From Bradyrhizobium sp. WSM1417 (GTDB taxonomy: Bacteria > Pseudomonadota > Alphaproteobacteria > Rhizobiales > Xanthobacteraceae): a stretch of 64,000 bases of DNA. The translations under genes and the position numbers were made by a program. How positions within the stretch are numbered: the stretch's first letter is position 1; each line of letters opens with the position of its first letter. Below, piece after piece: positions 46,636-55,608 of the stretch. The notes below the pieces were generated by a model. That model did no database searches. It was not told the DNA's origin and saw only the letters and a program-made list of their open reading frames with translations. The stretch is taken from assembly GCF_000515415.1 (NCBI RefSeq), contig NZ_KI911783.1, forward strand, positions 5,074,392 through 5,138,391. The letters run 5' to 3'.

Positions 46636-47979
46636 CTACACCATCATCATCACGGGGTTTTCGATCAGCTGCTTGAAGGCGCCGATCAGCTCGGCGCCGA
46701 GCGCGCCGTCGATGGCACGGTGATCGCAGGACAGGGTCACGCTCATCATGTTCGCGATCTCGATCTTGCCGCCGCGGACCACAGGCCGCTCCTCGCTGGT
46801 GCCGACCGCGAGGATGGTCGCATGCGGCGGGTTGATCACGGCGGTGAAGTGGCTGATGCCGAACATGCCGAGGTTGGAGACGGCCGTCGTGCCGCCCTGG
46901 TATTCTTCCGGCTTCAGCTTGCGCGAGCGGGCGCGTGTCGCAAAGTCCTTCATCTCGTTGGAGATGGTCGAGAGCGTCTTGGTCTCGGCCTTGCGGATGA
47001 TCGGCGTGATCAGGCCGCCGGGCATCGCCACGGCGACGCCGACGTCGGAATGGTGGTGCTTGACCATACCGGATTCGGTCCAGCTCACATTGCAATTCGG
47101 GATCTTCTGCAGCGCGACCGCCATCGCCTTGATGACGAAGTCGTTGACCGAGATCTTGTAGAGCGGCTTCTTCTCCTTGTCCTTGGGAGCAGCCGCATTG
47201 ATCTCCTCGCGCGCAGTAAGCAGCTTGCCGATGTCGCAGTCGATGGTGAGGTAGAAGTGCGGGACGTTCTGGATCGACGCGGTCAAACGTTGGGCAATGG
47301 TGCGGCGCATCCCGTCATGCGGGACGACCTCGTAAGAGCCCGGCTCGAACAGCGACAGAATCTGCTTGTCCGACATGGTCGGCGCGGTCGAGGGCGCGCC
47401 TGACGGCGTCGCCGCGGGAGCCTTGAGGCCCTTGCCGGACTTGGCCTGCTCGACGTCGCGGGCCACCACGCGGCCATGCGGGCCGGTGCCAGTCACCATC
47501 GACACGTCGAGGCCGGCTTCCTTGGCGAGCCGGCGCGCCAGCGGCGAGGAGAACACGCGGCCAGCATGGCCGTTGCTCTGCGTAGCCGGTACTGCGGCCT
47601 GCGGTGCAGGTGCGGCGGCGGCCGCGGCCTTGGGCGCAGCAGGCGCAGGAGCCGACGCAGCAGCGGGAGCTTCAGCAGCTTTCGGAGGTGCGGCGGAAGC
47701 ACTGGGCTTGGCGGCACCTGCCGCCTTCACGTCCTCGCCCTCGCCGGCCAGCACCGCGATCACGTCATTGACCGGGACGTCCTGCGTACCCTCGGGCACG
47801 AGGATCCTGGCGATCGTGCCCTCGTCGATGGCCTCGACCTCCATGGTCGCCTTGTCGGTCTCGATCTCGGCGATGACGTCGCCGGATTTGACCTTGTCGC
47901 CTTCCTTCTTCAGCCACTTGGCGAGGTTGCCCTTCTCCATCGTCGGCGAAAGAGCGGGCATCAGGATGTTGATGGGCAT
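46636..47979 (-). CDS. pdhC: Pyruvate dehydrogenase E2, dihydrolipoamide acetyltransferase
   Basis: 447 residues. N-terminal lipoyl domain ([16 protein letters not shown] with the lipoylated lysine), an Ala/Pro linker, the E1/E3-binding domain (SPLARRLAKEAGLDVSMVTGTGPHGRVVARDV), and the catalytic domain ending SCDHRAIDGALGAEL with the active-site His/Asp. One lipoyl domain here complements that on PdhB. Confidence 0.97.
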   Translation of the reverse strand: MPINILMPALSPTMEKGNLAKWLKKEGDKVKSGDVIAEIETDKATMEVEAIDEGTIARILVPEGTQDVPVNDVIAVLAGEGEDVKAAGAAKPSASAAPPKAAEAPAAASAPAPAAPKAAAAAAPAPQAAVPATQSNGHAGRVFSSPLARRLAKEAGLDVSMVTGTGPHGRVVARDVEQAKSGKGLKAPAATPSGAPSTAPTMSDKQILSLFEPGSYEVVPHDGMRRTIAQRLTASIQNVPHFYLTIDCDIGKLLTAREEINAAAPKDKEKKPLYKISVNDFVIKAMAVALQKIPNCNVSWTESGMVKHHHSDVGVAVAMPGGLITPIIRKAETKTLSTISNEMKDFATRARSRKLKPEEYQGGTTAVSNLGMFGISHFTAVINPPHATILAVGTSEERPVVRGGKIEIANMMSVTLSCDHRAIDGALGAELIGAFKQLIENPVMMMV

Positions 47980-48039
47980 GCTGACCTCAAGAAGAACTTT
48001 GCAAAAATCCGTCTCCGGACCGAAGACGGACAGACCAGG

Positions 48040-48492
48040 TTAGTTGCCGATATCGCCCTGCCACAGGCGCTCATTGGCAGGGATGGAACGCCAGTTCTTC
48101 ATCATGGTGATGGAGCGGTCGTCCGCAAGATCGATCCAGGGGATGCCGAACTTGTCGAGAATGTCCTTGGAGCCCTCGAAGGTGACGGACTCTCCGATCA
48201 CCACGAGCTTGACCTTGAACAGCGCGAGCGCACCGGCACACATCGCGCATGGCGACAGCGTGGTGTACATGACGGTATCATGGAACGAAATCGCACCCGC
48301 CTCGCGCAGGCAGCTCATCTCGCCGTGCAGGATCGGGTTGTTCTCCTGCACGCGATTGTTGTGGCCGCGGGCGATCACCTTGTTGTCGCGGGTCAGCACG
48401 GCGCCGATCGGCAGGCCGCCTTGCGCGATTGAGGCTTCCGCCTCGCGGATCGCCTCCAGCATAAAATCGAAATGATAGGATTCGATCGCCAC
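48040..48492 (-). CDS. Cytosine/nucleoside deaminase, yeast Fcy1-like
   Basis: 150 residues of the zinc cytidine-deaminase superfamily: His56 and Glu58 in NNPILHGEMSCL, Cys82 and Cys85 in TTLSPCAMCAGAL. The details resemble yeast cytosine deaminase Fcy1 (NNPxLHGE, YTTLSPC.MC.GA, a VVGE.V-type strand, and the C-terminal DDR....M and GDIG) more than tRNA adenosine deaminase or guanine deaminase. Bacterial CodA belongs to a different fold. A GTG start lies two bases after the DUF5076 stop, so it is coupled to that gene. Cytosine as substrate is inferred from this resemblance. Confidence 0.8.
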   Translation of the reverse strand: MAIESYHFDFMLEAIREAEASIAQGGLPIGAVLTRDNKVIARGHNNRVQENNPILHGEMSCLREAGAISFHDTVMYTTLSPCAMCAGALALFKVKLVVIGESVTFEGSKDILDKFGIPWIDLADDRSITMMKNWRSIPANERLWQGDIGN

Positions 48493-48494
48493 GG

Positions 48495-48797
48495 TCAGTG
48501 CCCCTTCCCGCGCGGCGTCGTGGTGCCGGTGTCGGTGGGACGCTCGATCTCGGCCTGGAACATCTCGATGATCCGGTTCAGCGCGTCCTCCTCGGTGTAT
48601 TCGCTCTCGCGCGCATAGGCGCGCGCTGCGTGACGCGCGAGATCGACGAGCAGCAGGCCCCACATGTCCGGCTCGTCGAAGGCCCGCTGGAATGCCATCG
48701 ACAGCCCGCCGTCCAGCACGAACACGCGCAGGATCTCGACCGCATCATCGCGGACGAGGACGTCGGGTGGTAATGGCTGCTCCTTCGGACCCGCCAT
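48495..48797 (-). CDS. DUF5076 protein
   Basis: 100 residues, MAGPKEQPLPPDVLVRDDAV, then an ILRVFVLDGGLSMAFQRAF block and DMWGLLLVDLARHAARAYA, matching the DUF5076 family as I recall it. Soluble, no signal. It starts 3 bases after the pdhB stop and ends 2 bases before the deaminase, so it sits tightly inside the pdh operon. No known function. Confidence 0.75.
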   Translation of the reverse strand: MAGPKEQPLPPDVLVRDDAVEILRVFVLDGGLSMAFQRAFDEPDMWGLLLVDLARHAARAYARESEYTEEDALNRIIEMFQAEIERPTDTGTTTPRGKGH

Positions 48798-48800
48798 GGT

Positions 48801-50189
48801 CTACCTGTAGCAGACGGCTTTGGCCGCCTCGACAACTTCGGCAGCCGAAGGCAGCGCGAGCTTTTCCAGGTTCGCGGCATAGGGCATCGGCACGTCCTTG
48901 CCGGAGACGCGGGTTACAGGCGCATCCAGATAGTCGAAGGCATGCTCCATGATCCGCGCGGTGATCTCGGCGCCGACGCCGCTCTGGGCCCAGCCCTCTT
49001 CCACCGTGACGGCGCGGCCGGTCTTCTTGACCGAGTTGACGATGGTCTCGGTGTCCATCGGACGCAGCGTGCGCAGGTCGATCACCTCGGCCTCGATGCC
49101 GTCCTTGGCGAGTTCGTCGGCGGCCTTCAGCGCGTAGCTCATGCCGTTCGACCATGAGATGATCGTGACATGGCTGCCCGAGCGCACGATGCGCGCCTTG
49201 CCGATCGGAATCACGAAGTCATCGAGCTTCGGCACCTCACCGGTGTGGCCGTAGAGCATCTCGTTCTCGAGGAAGATCACCGGATTGGGATCGCGGATCG
49301 CAGCCTTGAGCAGGCCCTTGTAATCAGCGGCCGAGAACGGTGCGACGACCTTGAGGCCCGGGACGTTCGAATACCAGGACGAATAGTCCTGACTGTGCTG
49401 GGCGGCCACGCGGGAAGCGGCGCCGTTGGGCCCGCGGAACACGATCGAGCAGCCCATCTGGCCGCCGGACATGTAGAGTGTCTTGGCCGCGGAGTTGATG
49501 ATCTGGTCGATCGCCTGCATGGCGAAGTTGAAGGTCATGAATTCGACGATCGGCTTCAACCCGCTCATCGCAGCGCCGACGCCGATACCAGCAAAGCCGT
49601 GCTCGGTGATCGGCGTGTCGATGACGCGCTTGGCGCCGAATTCCTGAAGCAGCCCTTGCGTCACCTTGTAGGCGCCTTGGTATTCGGCGACCTCTTCGCC
49701 CATCACAAAGACGTCGGCGTCGCGGCGCATCTCTTCGGCCATGGCATCGCGCAGGGCTTCACGGATGGTCTGCGTCACCATCTCGGTGCCGGCGGGTACT
49801 TCCGGGTCGGGCTCTGCGACGGCCTGCGGTGCCGGCGCAGCTTTGGGCGCTGGCGCTTCGGCTTTTGCAGCGGCAGGAGCTGCGGACTCGGCGGCCTTCT
49901 GCTGCTGGGCAGGCGCCGGCGCCTTGGCGAGATCGGCGGCACTCTCGCCATCGGCCAGAATCGTCGCGATCGGCGTGTTCACGGCCACGTCGGCGGTGCC
50001 CTCGGGGATCAGGATCTTGCCGAGCGTACCTTCATCGGTCGCCTCGACCTCCATGGTCGCCTTGTCGGTCTCGATCTCGGCGATGACGTCGCCGGACTTG
50101 ATCGTCTCACCCTCTTTTTTCAGCCATTTGGAGAGGTTGCCCTTCTCCATCGTGGGCGACAACGCGGGCATCAGCACTTGAATTGGCAT
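48801..50189 (-). CDS. pdhB: Pyruvate dehydrogenase E1 beta with N-terminal lipoyl domain
   Basis: 462 residues. Residues 1-80 form a lipoyl domain ([15 protein letters not shown]), followed by an Ala/Pro linker of about 50 residues and the transketolase-like beta subunit ([59 protein letters not shown]). A lipoyl domain on E1-beta is a recognised alphaproteobacterial variant. It lies 29 bases downstream of pdhA. Confidence 0.97.
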   Translation of the reverse strand: MPIQVLMPALSPTMEKGNLSKWLKKEGETIKSGDVIAEIETDKATMEVEATDEGTLGKILIPEGTADVAVNTPIATILADGESAADLAKAPAPAQQQKAAESAAPAAAKAEAPAPKAAPAPQAVAEPDPEVPAGTEMVTQTIREALRDAMAEEMRRDADVFVMGEEVAEYQGAYKVTQGLLQEFGAKRVIDTPITEHGFAGIGVGAAMSGLKPIVEFMTFNFAMQAIDQIINSAAKTLYMSGGQMGCSIVFRGPNGAASRVAAQHSQDYSSWYSNVPGLKVVAPFSAADYKGLLKAAIRDPNPVIFLENEMLYGHTGEVPKLDDFVIPIGKARIVRSGSHVTIISWSNGMSYALKAADELAKDGIEAEVIDLRTLRPMDTETIVNSVKKTGRAVTVEEGWAQSGVGAEITARIMEHAFDYLDAPVTRVSGKDVPMPYAANLEKLALPSAAEVVEAAKAVCYR

Positions 50190-50218
50190 ATCGACTCCAA
50201 AAGAAAGCTTGCGCGCGT

Positions 50219-51241
50219 TCAGCGATAAATATCGGTCCAGAGCTCGGCGGCATCCGGCTCGGGATCATGCTGGGCGAAATCGGCGGACGCGTTGACGATG
50301 TCGCGCACCTCGGCGTCGATCGCCTTCAAATCCTGCTCGCTGACCTTGGCGGCCAACAGGCGATTGCGCACCTGCTCGATCGGATCCTGGTCGTGGCGGA
50401 CTTTTTCGACCTCCTCGCGAGTTCTGTACTTTGCGGGATCGGACATCGAGTGGCCGCGATAACGGTAGGTCTGCATCTCCAGGATGAAGGGTCCCTTGCC
50501 GGCGCGGCACCAGGCCGCCGCCTCGTCGCCGGCAGCCTTGACGGCGCGGACGTCCATGCCGTCGACCTGCTGGCCGGGAATGTTGAAGGAGGCGCCGCGC
50601 TTCGAGAAATCCTGCTGCGCCGAGGCGCGCGAGACCGAAGTGCCCATGGCGTAGCGGTTGTTCTCGATGACGTAGATCACCGGCAGCTTCCAGAGCTCCG
50701 CCATGTTGAAGCTCTCATAGACCTGGCCCTGGTTGGCCGCACCGTCGCCGAAATAGGTGACGCTGACATTGTCGTTGTCGCGATAGTGATTGGCGAAAGC
50801 GAGCCCGGTGCCGAGCGAGACCTGGGCGCCGACGATGCCGTGGCCGCCGTAAAAGTGCTTCTCCTTGCTGAACATATGCATGGAGCCGCCCTTGCCCTTG
50901 GAATAGCCGCCACGACGGCCGGTGAGCTCGGCCATGACGCCGTTGGCCTCCATGCCGGTGGCGAGCATATGGCCGTGATCGCGATAGCCGGTGATGACCT
51001 GGTCGCCCGGCTTCAGGGCCATCTGCATCCCGACCACCACGGCCTCCTGGCCGATATAAAGGTGGCAGAAGCCGCCGATCGCGCCCATGCCGTAGAGCTG
51101 GCCGGCCTTTTCCTCGAACCGCCGGATCAGGAGCATATCGCGGAGCGCCTTGAGCTCCTGCTCTCTGGTGAATTCCGGGGGCGAACCGCCGTCGGTCTTG
51201 TCCTGTGCAGTGCTTGCGGCGGCTTTCTTGGGTGCGGCCAT
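50219..51241 (-). CDS. pdhA: Pyruvate dehydrogenase E1 alpha
   Basis: 340 residues. Thiamine diphosphate binding is shown by [19 protein letters not shown], and the phosphorylation-loop region by [19 protein letters not shown]. First gene of the complex; the promoter should lie in the 265 bp up to the aldehyde dehydrogenase gene. Confidence 0.97.
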   Translation of the reverse strand: MAAPKKAAASTAQDKTDGGSPPEFTREQELKALRDMLLIRRFEEKAGQLYGMGAIGGFCHLYIGQEAVVVGMQMALKPGDQVITGYRDHGHMLATGMEANGVMAELTGRRGGYSKGKGGSMHMFSKEKHFYGGHGIVGAQVSLGTGLAFANHYRDNDNVSVTYFGDGAANQGQVYESFNMAELWKLPVIYVIENNRYAMGTSVSRASAQQDFSKRGASFNIPGQQVDGMDVRAVKAAGDEAAAWCRAGKGPFILEMQTYRYRGHSMSDPAKYRTREEVEKVRHDQDPIEQVRNRLLAAKVSEQDLKAIDAEVRDIVNASADFAQHDPEPDAAELWTDIYR

Positions 51242-51506
51242 GGGAATTCCGGGTCAGAGAAAACTTCAGCCCTCTCTAACCCAAGTCAAACGCCCTTGGA
51301 AAGCACCGCGGCGGCATGGCACGCCTTTCATTATGCCGCACTGCAACGTGATCGTAATATTGCAAAATCTTTGACGCGGATCGGGCAACAAATCGACACG
51401 GTCGCCGCACGCGCAGATTCGTGACCTCATCAAAAAGCGTCGAGCCGATAAAGTCCCGCCATTTGGAACGGGCGACGCCGAAGCGGCGCCGCCCACTTCC
51501 GTCCGA

Positions 51507-53024
51507 TCAGAAGAAGCCGAGCCTCTTGGGGCTGTAGCTGACCAGCAGGTTCTTGGTCTGCTGGTAGTGATCGAGCATCATTTTGTGGGTCTCGCGCCCG
51601 ACGCCCGACTGCTTGTAGCCGCCGAAGGCCGCATGCGCGGGATAGGCATGGTAGCAGTTGGTCCAGACCCGGCCGGCCTGGATCGCCCGGCCGAAGCGAT
51701 AGCAGCGGTTGGCGTCGCGGCTCCAGACGCCGGCCCCCAGCCCGTAGGGCGTGTCGTTGGCGATCTCGAGCGCCTCCTCGTCGTTCTTGAAGGTCGCGAC
51801 CGAAACGACGGGGCCGAAGATCTCCTCCTGGAAGACGCGCATCTTGTTGTGGCCCTCGAGCACGGTCGGCTGGACGTAGAAGCCACCGGAGAGATCGCCA
51901 CCGAGCTCGGCGCGTCCGCCGCCGGCCAGCACCTTTGCTCCCTCCTGTTTACCGATGTCGATGTAGGAGAGGATTTTTGCGAGCTGCTCGCCGGAAGCCT
52001 GCGCACCGATCATGGTGTCGGCCGCGCGCGGATCACCCTGCTTGATTGCGGCGACGCGCTTCAGCGCCCGCTCCATGAAGCGGTCGTAGATGTCGGCATG
52101 GACCAGCGCCCGGCTCGGACAGGTACAGACCTCGCCCTGGTTCAGCGCGAACATGACGAAACCTTCGATCGCCTTGTCGAAGAAATCATCGTCTTCGGCG
52201 GTGACGTCGCTGAAGAAGATGTTGGGCGACTTGCCGCCAAGCTCGAGCGTGACGGGAATGAGGTTCTGGCTGGCATATTGCATGATCAGCCGGCCCGTCG
52301 TGGTCTCGCCGGTGAAGGCGATCTTGGCGATGCGCGGGCTGGACGCGAGCGGCTTGCCGGCTTCCAGGCCAAAGCCGTTGACGATGTTGAGGACACCGGG
52401 CGGCAGAATGTCGCCGATGATCTCGGCCCAGACCATGATCGAGGCCGGGGTCTGCTCGGCCGGCTTGAGCACGACGCAATTGCCGGCGGCGAGTGCGGGC
52501 GCGAGCTTCCAGCAGGCCATCAGCAGCGGGAAGTTCCAGGGGATGATCTGGCCGACCACGCCGAGCGGTTCGTGGAAATGGTAGGCGACGGTGTCGTGAT
52601 CGATCTCGCCGATCGAGCCTTCCTGGGCGCGGATGGCGCCGGCGAAATAGCGGAAATGATCGATGGCGAGCGGGAGGTCCGCTGCGCGGGTCTCGCGGAT
52701 CGGCTTGCCGTTGTCCCAGGTCTCGGCGATGGCGAGACGCTCGAGATTATCTTCCATGCGGTCGGCGATCCGGTTCAGCATCGCAGCGCGCTCGGCAACG
52801 CTGGTGCGGCCCCAGGCGGCCTTCGCGGCATGCGCTGCGTCGAGCGCTGCCTCGACGTCCTGCGCGTCGGAGCGCGCGATCTTGCAGACGATCTGGCCCG
52901 TCACCGGCGAGGCGTTGTCGAAATACTTGCCGGAGATCGGCGCGACGAATTTGCCGCCGATGAAATTGTCGTAGCGTTCGGCGAAGGGAATTTTGGTGAC
53001 GCTGAGGAATTCTACCTTGTTCAT
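51507..53024 (-). CDS. NAD-dependent aldehyde dehydrogenase, AcoD/ExaC-like
   Basis: 505 residues. [36 protein letters not shown] with the general-base Glu, and [11 protein letters not shown] with the catalytic Cys. Relatives with this N-terminus ([19 protein letters not shown]) include acetaldehyde dehydrogenases of ethanol and acetoin catabolism. An AcoR-like regulator lies immediately upstream on the same strand with a palindromic candidate operator between, suggesting induction by an aldehyde or alcohol. Substrate not proven. Confidence 0.9.
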   Translation of the reverse strand: MNKVEFLSVTKIPFAERYDNFIGGKFVAPISGKYFDNASPVTGQIVCKIARSDAQDVEAALDAAHAAKAAWGRTSVAERAAMLNRIADRMEDNLERLAIAETWDNGKPIRETRAADLPLAIDHFRYFAGAIRAQEGSIGEIDHDTVAYHFHEPLGVVGQIIPWNFPLLMACWKLAPALAAGNCVVLKPAEQTPASIMVWAEIIGDILPPGVLNIVNGFGLEAGKPLASSPRIAKIAFTGETTTGRLIMQYASQNLIPVTLELGGKSPNIFFSDVTAEDDDFFDKAIEGFVMFALNQGEVCTCPSRALVHADIYDRFMERALKRVAAIKQGDPRAADTMIGAQASGEQLAKILSYIDIGKQEGAKVLAGGGRAELGGDLSGGFYVQPTVLEGHNKMRVFQEEIFGPVVSVATFKNDEEALEIANDTPYGLGAGVWSRDANRCYRFGRAIQAGRVWTNCYHAYPAHAAFGGYKQSGVGRETHKMMLDHYQQTKNLLVSYSPKRLGFF

Positions 53025-53138
53025 TGATCACTCCCGATGTTTGCTGTTTGCGCAATTCGTCGCGTGGTCGCGACTTGCGCCGACGATGTCGCGGGAGGCG
53101 TCTTCTGTCAGCCCTGATAGAAGCGATGACGGAGCCGA

Positions 53139-53160
53139 CCTGTCGCAGTTCTGCGACAGG
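53139..53160. promoter_or_regulatory. 22-bp perfect palindrome upstream of the aldehyde dehydrogenase
   Basis: CCTGTCGCAG, TT, CTGCGACAGG: two 10-base arms with no mismatch. It lies 115 bases before the dehydrogenase start, a distance suited to an upstream activator site. I looked for a sigma-54 -24/-12 promoter between it and the gene and did not find a convincing one. The neighbouring HTH regulator is the obvious candidate binder. Confidence 0.6.
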
Positions 53161-53197
53161 TGACGAGGCTGCACGTCGTGCTATCGGACATACTGAC

Positions 53198-53304
53198 CTC
53201 AACCTGAGAGCGCGCTCTTGCGCGCGTCTCGAAGGATGGCTTGGGTGACAGCTGGGCCTCTTGTGGTCGAGACGACCGCTTCGCGGTCTCCTCACCATGA
53301 GGAT
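53198..53304. repeat. Palindromic repeat family B, copy 2
   Basis: About 107 bp, in the opposite orientation to the copy at 42383-42486. Shared blocks include GTCTCGAAGGATGGC, CAGCTGGGCC, TCGAGACG and CTCCTCACCATGAGGAT. It lies just downstream of the regulator gene, so it may end that transcript before the dehydrogenase. Confidence 0.75.
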
Positions 53305-53315
53305 CTACCAGCAGC

Positions 53316-54281
53316 TCAATGCGCGTTCAGCCCGAACCGCTTCAGCTTCCGGTGCAACGTGGCACGGCTGACGCCGAGGGCCTTGGCGGCCGCCGAGACA
53401 TTGCCGCCTGCGCGCAAGAGCGCCCGCTGCAACACTGCGCGCTGTCCGCCGGCAAGATGGTCGCGCGCGGTGTCGCCGCCGAGGAGATCGGCGGCAGGCA
53501 TCGGCTGCAACGCCCGGCCGGGCGCAATCCCGAGTCCCGCTCGGGCGGACCGGGTCGCGCCGATCACGAGATCGTCCGCGTCGACCGCAACGAGGCCGCC
53601 GCACTGGCCGTCCGCAGCCTGCGTCAGCACGATGCGGGCATGGGCGAAAGCCCTGCGAAACAGATCGGCTTCGATACGTTTGGCCGCCTCACCGGCCGCG
53701 AGTGCGATCAGACTGGAAAACACGTCGGTGCGGTCCGCGCGGCAGGAGGAGACGTCGAGCACGCCCGCGAACGCAGCTTCATGGTCGTAGATCGGAACGG
53801 CGGTGCAGCTCAGAAGCGTGTTGCGGGTGAAGAAATGCTGGTCGCGGTCGATCGTCAGCGGACGCTGCTCGACGAGGCAGGTACCGATGCCGTTGGTGCC
53901 CTCATGCTCCTCGCTCCAGAGCGCGCCGGTCCAGAGGCCCCAGGACTGAAATGTCGCGTCGTCCGCCGGGGTGCCGCGGCGATCGACCGGCACGCCCTCG
54001 CCGTCGGCGAGCAGTACGCAGCAGCCGCTGGCGCCGATCGCCTGGTAGAGGCGGTCCATCGCACCTCGAGCAGCGGCGAGCAGCGGCGCGATGCGCTCGC
54101 GCGCGCGGTGCAGCTCGGCTTCGCTCAGCCGGTTCGGCGAGCTACGGCCGGCGGGATCGAGACGATGCAATCTGGATGAACGGCGCCACGAGGCCACGAC
54201 CGACGAGCGTGCCGCCTGGCCTGAAGTAATGGCGGCCTCGACACGGGCCGCGTGATGCCGGGGGGATTGCCCATTCATCAC
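53316..54281 (-). CDS. GAF-HTH regulator, AcoR-like but without AAA+ domain
   Basis: 321 residues. An N-terminal helical part (~25-75: SWRRSSRLHRLDPAG), then a GAF-like sensor region (~75-215: GCCVLLADGEGVPVDRRG, WSEEHEGTNGIGTCL, PIYDHEAAFAGVLDVSS), a linker, and a C-terminal Fis-type helix-turn-helix (LLRAGGNVSAAAKALGVSRATLHRKLKRFG). The N- and C-terminal parts match AcoR-type sigma-54 activators, but the central ATPase with its GAFTGA loop is absent, with no sign of a frameshift. It is followed by the aldehyde dehydrogenase on the same strand. Confidence 0.85.
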   Translation of the reverse strand: MMNGQSPRHHAARVEAAITSGQAARSSVVASWRRSSRLHRLDPAGRSSPNRLSEAELHRARERIAPLLAAARGAMDRLYQAIGASGCCVLLADGEGVPVDRRGTPADDATFQSWGLWTGALWSEEHEGTNGIGTCLVEQRPLTIDRDQHFFTRNTLLSCTAVPIYDHEAAFAGVLDVSSCRADRTDVFSSLIALAAGEAAKRIEADLFRRAFAHARIVLTQAADGQCGGLVAVDADDLVIGATRSARAGLGIAPGRALQPMPAADLLGGDTARDHLAGGQRAVLQRALLRAGGNVSAAAKALGVSRATLHRKLKRFGLNAH

Positions 54282-54410
54282 TGTTTCCTCCGGGTGGCAA
54301 TCTAGAGCGTGCCGGCACGGCCCAGTTGATCTGCGTCAACCCTGGCCATGGCGCTGGAAGCCATGAGCCGGTTGCGGCGCTGCCATCAAGGCGGCAGTTC
54401 GGTTCCAGGC

Positions 54411-54440
54411 CTTCAACTTGGAGGTCTTCAACTTGGAGGT
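54411..54440. repeat. Tandem duplication of 15 bp
   Basis: CTTCAACTTGGAGGT occurs twice head to tail, followed by a third partial CTTCGAG. It lies in the gap downstream of the ftsB-like gene, outside any coding region. Confidence 0.8.
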
Positions 54441-54461
54441 CTTCGAGTTTCGGAAGAGTTG

Positions 54462-54779
54462 TCAGTTCGCCGGGATCGTCCGGACGAGATCGCGCGGATT
54501 GACGTAGTCGAGCTGGAAACGCGCCCGCTCGTCCAGCATGTCGGGGTCGATCTTCGCGGAGCGCAGCAGCGAAACGCGCTGCTCGCTCCTGGCGCGCTCG
54601 CGCTTGAGCTGGGCCAGCTCGCTGGTCAGCGCCACGATCTCCTGGTCGAGCTCCTGGCGGGCGTTGAGGCCGTATTTGCCGGTATAGGCGTTGACGCCGA
54701 AATAGCCGACGATGGCGGCCGCCATCGCATAGAGGGCAAGACCGGTCAGGATCGATTTCAGGCGCGCGCGGGAGACCAT
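54462..54779 (-). CDS. ftsB: FtsB/DivIC-like septum formation initiator
   Basis: 105 residues: one N-terminal membrane helix (ILTGLALYAMAAAIVGYFGVNA) followed by a coiled coil (LDQEIVALTSELAQLKRERARSE) and the short C-terminal domain (DMLDERARFQLDYVNPRD). This matches the DivIC/FtsB family that joins FtsL and FtsQ at the division site. In many alphaproteobacteria ftsB lies between eno and pdhA; here the neighbourhood is the same but with extra genes on both sides. Confidence 0.9.
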   Translation of the reverse strand: MVSRARLKSILTGLALYAMAAAIVGYFGVNAYTGKYGLNARQELDQEIVALTSELAQLKRERARSEQRVSLLRSAKIDPDMLDERARFQLDYVNPRDLVRTIPAN

Positions 54780-54839
54780 CTTGGGAAGATGGGACAGGTT
54801 GGTTAAGGGCGTGCTAATTGCCCGCCCCCACCACCAACT

Positions 54840-54868
54840 GTCATGCCCGGGTTTGTCCCGAGCATGAC
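54840..54868. terminator. Hairpin GTCATGCCCGGG...TCCCGAGCATGAC
   Basis: Near-perfect stem of about 12 bp with a 4-5 nt loop, between the FMN reductase stop and the ftsB-like start. It resembles a single-hairpin repeat type common in this kind of genome and could terminate the FMN reductase transcript. Confidence 0.6.
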
Positions 54869-54881
54869 CAGGATGGCGGCC

Positions 54882-55433
54882 TCAGCCGTGGTGCTTCGCC
54901 ACGTGCGCCGCAAACGCGTCGATATAGGCCTGGAGCACGGGCTTCAGGGACTCCTTGGTCAGGTTGCCATCGGCATCGAACGCGTCGCCCACCCCGTTCA
55001 GATAGGCCTCCGGCTGCTGCATAATCGGACCGGAAATGCCCGGCAGGATGGTCTGGAGCGTCTTGGCGGCGCTGACGCCGCCGAGCGGGCCCGGCGAGTT
55101 CGCGATGATGCCGATCGGCTTGCCGTTGAACGAGCTCTTGCCATAGGGCCGCGAGGCAACGTCGATGGCGTTCTTCAGCACGCCCGGGATCGCGCGATTG
55201 TATTCCGGCGTGACGAAGATGACGCCGTCCGACTTCTGGAGTTTTTCGCGGAAAGACAACCAGTCGGCCGGCGGCGCACCCTCGAGGTCCTGGTTGAAGA
55301 ACGAGATGCCGGCCGGCGTGATGACCTCGAGCTTGAGCGAGGCCGGCGCGAGCTTGGCGAGCGCATTGGCGATCTTCAGCGAAAAGCTGTCCTTACGCAG
55401 GCTGCCGGCGATCGTGACGATATTGTAGGCCAT
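54882..55433 (-). CDS. NAD(P)H-dependent FMN reductase
   Basis: 183 residues of the flavodoxin-like ArsH/ChrR/azoreductase group: IVTIAGSLRKDSFSLKIANAL (FMN phosphate loop), VIFVTPEYNRAIPGVLKNAIDVAS, and IIANSPGPLGGVSA. Reduces quinones, chromate or flavin in relatives; substrate here unknown. About 175 bases separate it from the upstream metallo-beta-lactamase gene. Confidence 0.9.
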   Translation of the reverse strand: MAYNIVTIAGSLRKDSFSLKIANALAKLAPASLKLEVITPAGISFFNQDLEGAPPADWLSFREKLQKSDGVIFVTPEYNRAIPGVLKNAIDVASRPYGKSSFNGKPIGIIANSPGPLGGVSAAKTLQTILPGISGPIMQQPEAYLNGVGDAFDADGNLTKESLKPVLQAYIDAFAAHVAKHHG

Positions 55434-55608
55434 GGGATGTCCTCAGGACTTGAGCGGGAGTGCCGGGGCGGGACTTAAGCGATCCTCGGCGATGGATGCA
55501 AGTGCATGGACCGACGCCATTTGGAAACGCTGAGTTTCTGAACGGTCGCCCAAAACAATCAGGCCGCCAAGCGGCGGCCCGATTTTTCGTACAAATCTGC
55601 AGATCGGC

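Noticed and set aside
53025..53138. Sigma-54 -24/-12 promoter before the aldehyde dehydrogenase
   Set aside because: No GG-N10-GC on the - strand with acceptable surrounding bases was found.
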